Below, one piece after another: positions 4,925 through 6,776 of a DNA stretch of 6,776 nucleotides (the stretch's first letter is position 1; every line of letters begins with the position of its first letter). The stretch comes from Candidatus Woesearchaeota archaeon (GTDB taxonomy: Archaea > Nanobdellota > Nanobdellia > Woesearchaeales > UBA11576): assembly GCA_016219765.1 (NCBI GenBank), contig JACRKM010000065.1, positions 1-6,776 on the forward strand, in the 5' to 3' direction. Below the pieces are notes generated by a model, which saw only the letters and a list, made by a program, of their open reading frames with translations, did not search any database and was not told the origin of the DNA. The position numbers and the translations under genes are program-made.

Positions 4925-5623
4925 ATGCGCAGAGGCAATGGGGGCAACAGGATGCAACAGCGTGTTGGGCAGTATAAACTTTCACCTTCGTCGCTTAGTC
5001 TTATGGAAGAATGCGCTCGCTGTTTTTGGCTGGAGAGGCGTGGCGTATGGCAGCGGCCGCGGGGAAAATTCCCCTCCTTGTCAAGTGGTATCGATGGCAT
5101 TCTCAAAAAACATTTTGATTCGTTCATGGAGCGCGGTGAGATTCCTCCAGAATTGAGTCGGACAGAGTGCGCTGAAGGATATAGATTGTTTGACGATAAA
5201 GAAAAGCTGCGAGTCTGGAGGGACAATCGCCGCGGGATTCGTTGGGCGAATGAACGCGGCCACACACTCTGCGGCGCGATTGACGAGCTCCTCGTGCACA
5301 GATCAAAGCTTGTGGTGCTGGACTACAAGACGCGAGGATACAAACTCAAGGATAATACTGCTGATTACTATCAGAATCAGCTAGACACATATAATTTCTT
5401 GTTCAGAAAGAATGGGTATGAGACAGAGAACCATTCGTTTTTGCTTTTTCATGTCCCAAAGACGGTCACGCAAACAGGAGAGTTTCTTTTCGACACGTAC
5501 TTGGTAAAGCGTCCTGTAGACGTGGCCAATGCAGAAAGGTTATTTAATGAAGGAATCGGAATTTTAGAAGGTGATTGTCAAAAAAACATTGTGATTGGTG
5601 TACTGGCGTGTAAGGGTGTATGA
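4925..5623 (+). CDS. Stand-alone PD-(D/E)XK nuclease, apparent frameshift at 3' end
   Basis: A 232-residue protein of the Cas4/AddB-like PD-(D/E)XK group, which cuts DNA with metal ions. KLSPSSLSLMEECARCFWLE near the N-terminus matches the usual S-x-S-x-hydrophobic-Cys opening. GAIDE (D120, E121) and VLDYKTR (D133, K135) form the catalytic core, and YYQNQLDTYNFLF (Q152, Y156) is the helical QxxxY motif. As written the C-terminus is DCQKNIVIGVLACKGV. A -1 shift at A AAA AAC (5581-5587) would instead give DCQKKHCDWCTGV with a TAA at 5611-5613. That is the kind of Cys-x2-Cys ending that, with an N-terminal Cys, can hold an Fe-S cluster in these nucleases. I therefore think the true end is 5613 and that the run of seven A is a sequencing error or a real frameshift. 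No helicase or cas gene is adjacent. Its role in repair or defence is open. Confidence 0.85.
   Translation: MRRGNGGNRMQQRVGQYKLSPSSLSLMEECARCFWLERRGVWQRPRGKFPSLSSGIDGILKKHFDSFMERGEIPPELSRTECAEGYRLFDDKEKLRVWRDNRRGIRWANERGHTLCGAIDELLVHRSKLVVLDYKTRGYKLKDNTADYYQNQLDTYNFLFRKNGYETENHSFLLFHVPKTVTQTGEFLFDTYLVKRPVDVANAERLFNEGIGILEGDCQKNIVIGVLACKGV
5581..5587 (+). other. In-phase A AAA AAC slippery heptamer / suspected frameshift site
   Basis: The codons CAA AAA AAC place the heptamer in the exact X-XXY-YYZ phase used for -1 frameshifting. Shifting here restores a HCDWC motif and moves the stop to 5611-5613, directly before the GGGTG ribosome site of lgt. A single missing A in the assembly gives the same result. 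Confidence 0.6.
5614..5618 (+). promoter_or_regulatory. GGGTG ribosome-binding site of lgt
   Basis: It ends 7 nt before ATG 5626 but only 1 nt before ATG 5620, so it favours 5626 as the lgt start. It begins right after the frameshifted stop TAA (5611-5613) of the nuclease. Confidence 0.55.
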
Positions 5624-5625
5624 AG

Positions 5626-6408
5626 ATGTTTATCAACAATATCGATCCAGTAGCGTTCCGGCTGGGGCCGCTTGAAATTCGGTACTACGGGATTATTTTC
5701 GCGTTCGGCTTTATTCTGGCGCTCCTTTATCTTGAGCATCTGCGCAAGAAAGGAAAGCTCAACCTGCGCAAAGATGATGTGTATGACTTGCTTTTGTATA
5801 TCATCATAGGCGTTGTCGCTGGCAGCAGATTGGGAGAAGTTCTTTTCTGGGAACCTTCATACTATTTCTCAAACCCGTTAAAGATCTTTGCAGTATGGGA
5901 GGGCGGGATGTCATTTCATGGCGGCTTGATTGGAATTATCGTCGGTGCGTGGTTATTTTCAAGAAGAAGCGAAATCAAAAAAAGAATTTCATTTCTGGGG
6001 CTTGCCGATGCTGTCGCGGTTCCAGCAGCGTTTGCACTCGCATTAGGCAGGCTTGCGAATTTCATCAATGGAGAATTGGTTGGCGCAAAAACCGGCCTGC
6101 CGTGGTGCGTGCAGTTTTCAGGGTACGACGGTTGCAGGCATCCGGTGCAGCTATACGGATTCGCGGGTCGCTTTATGACCGGTTTATTTGTCTTGTACGC
6201 TTCAATGAAGAAACATGCTGAAGGATTTCTTTTTGTGAGCGTCGTCTTTTTATTTGGCTTTGGAAGGCTCGTGACTGATTTCCTGCGCGAGGACCCACGG
6301 CTGTTAGGTTTAAGTATGGGCCAGTACTTGAGTGCGGTCATGGTGCTTGTTGCCGCGTATTTTCTATTGACCCACTACAAAGAAGATGTCAAGCACTTGT
6401 TCGTTTGA
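5626..6408 (+). CDS. lgt: Prolipoprotein diacylglyceryl transferase
   Basis: A 260-residue membrane protein with about seven helices, close to the usual family length. Lgt moves a diacylglyceryl group from a glycerophospholipid to the lipobox cysteine of pre-lipoproteins on the outer face of the membrane. Family marks in order: NIDPVAFRLGPLEIRYYG at the N-terminus, WEGGMSFHGG with H98 (equivalent to the essential E. coli H103), the signature GRLANFINGELVGAKT (R142, N145, E150), HPVQLYG, FGRLVTDFLRED with R214, and SMGQYLS. The glutamate normally ending HPxQLYE is glycine (G178). ATG 5626 gives the family-like MFINNIDP start; ATG 5620 would overlap the upstream stop. Two lipoproteins in this window (791 and 6422) are plausible substrates. 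If the host is archaeal, as I infer, the donor must be an ether lipid, which makes this enzyme notable. Confidence 0.93.
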   Translation: MFINNIDPVAFRLGPLEIRYYGIIFAFGFILALLYLEHLRKKGKLNLRKDDVYDLLLYIIIGVVAGSRLGEVLFWEPSYYFSNPLKIFAVWEGGMSFHGGLIGIIVGAWLFSRRSEIKKRISFLGLADAVAVPAAFALALGRLANFINGELVGAKTGLPWCVQFSGYDGCRHPVQLYGFAGRFMTGLFVLYASMKKHAEGFLFVSVVFLFGFGRLVTDFLREDPRLLGLSMGQYLSAVMVLVAAYFLLTHYKEDVKHLFV

Positions 6409-6419
6409 TGTTCGTTTGA
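6398..6419 (+). repeat. Perfect 11-bp tandem duplication at the lgt stop
   Basis: TGTTCGTTTGA occurs twice in a row (6398-6408 and 6409-6419). The first copy contains the lgt stop codon, the second lies just before the next gene. It looks like a small slippage duplication. Confidence 0.7.
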
Positions 6420-6421
6420 GA

Positions 6422-6776
6422 ATGGCGATTGCAATGGACTGCAGACCAAAGACGCGCCCACGAGTGCGCCTCAGGGCGTGCTCGCTGGCGTTGTTCATGA
6501 TAATTCTCGTGAGCGGATTGCTTGCGGGCTGCGCTCAAAAACTCGCTGTGCCAAAGTTTTCTGAATCTCGTCTTGACAAAGGAAGTCCTGAATGGCTTTC
6601 TTCGGCAGAGAAGCTGAATCAGTCAGATGTTCGAGTTCCGCTTCCAGCTCCATTCAAGGAGGCTTTTGAGCTGGAACAACAACAGGAGGCCGCGTCATCG
6701 ACAGGAAAATTGACAGGAAAAAGCCGCAGGGAATCTGCAGTTGAGAAGGAATCCCCAAACCAAATACGTTTAAGTG
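6422..6776 (+). CDS. Lipoprotein (3' partial)
   Basis: An open frame of 118 codons from ATG 6422 to the right edge with no stop. The N-terminus is basic (CRPKTRPRVRLR), followed by hydrophobic ACSLALFMIILVSGLLAGC with lipobox LAGC and C37 as the lipidation site. The n-region is long for a signal peptide; ATG 6434 (residue 5) is an alternative start. Neither has a strong ribosome site, so coupling to lgt, 13 nt upstream, is likely. The mature part is polar, with a Pro-rich patch (VRVPLPAPF), a Glu/Gln-rich stretch and a Lys/Ser-rich region at the edge; it may be a flexible tether before a domain beyond the window. No family is recognised. Being next to lgt makes it a likely substrate. Confidence 0.75.
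   Translation, partial: MAIAMDCRPKTRPRVRLRACSLALFMIILVSGLLAGCAQKLAVPKFSESRLDKGSPEWLSSAEKLNQSDVRVPLPAPFKEAFELEQQQEAASSTGKLTGKSRRESAVEKESPNQIRLS

Noticed and set aside
5916..6341. Minus-strand open frame inside lgt
   Set aside because: It is the complement of a strongly conserved gene and shows no domain of its own.

Overview
The window most likely comes from an archaeon, probably a DPANN lineage such as Woesearchaeota. Three signs support this: GGTGA-type Shine-Dalgarno sites placed 5-8 nt before start codons (including a TTG start at 1114), T-tract stretches after genes instead of a clear GC-hairpin terminator, and protein families I associate with that group. No rRNA or marker gene is present, so the taxonomy is inference. 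All convincing genes are on the + strand.

Layout. (1) 1-997: three small cell-envelope genes. These are a 5'-truncated Cys-rich protein (CxxCC...CxCxH) ending in NLPGMVGGC, a 70-aa single-pass protein ending in NLPQMVGGC, and a 68-aa lipoprotein with lipobox VAGC. (2) 998-1113: an AT-rich control region with phased T-tracts and three TTGAC repeats at exact 10-bp spacing. (3) 1114-3563: a thiol-redox block made of a membrane-anchored protein with three tandem thioredoxin-like domains, a second membrane-anchored thioredoxin-like protein, and a CcdA/DsbD-type membrane electron carrier that overlaps it by 4 nt. (4) 3622-4513: two overlapping genes for single-pass membrane proteins, one with eight cysteines in its outer tail and one with a His/Cys-containing outer domain. 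(5) 4514-4924: a long intergenic region packed with inverted repeats, possibly a structured RNA or a dispersed hairpin repeat. (6) 4925-5623: a stand-alone PD-(D/E)XK nuclease whose last codons look frameshifted at an in-phase A AAA AAC heptamer. (7) 5626-6408: Lgt, prolipoprotein diacylglyceryl transferase. (8) 6422-end: a 3'-truncated lipoprotein.

How the parts may work together (inference). CcdA would carry reducing power from the cytoplasm across the membrane to the external CxxC domains. Those domains would keep nearby cysteine-rich proteins reduced: the CxxCC/CxCxH protein, the MVGGC tails, the eight-Cys protein and the His/Cys protein. Such proteins could then bind a metal or form specific disulfides or thioethers. 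Lgt would lipidate the two lipoproteins. The most unusual signals are the shared C-terminal NLPxMVGGC tail, the triple-thioredoxin anchor, the nuclease frameshift and the structured intergenic element.
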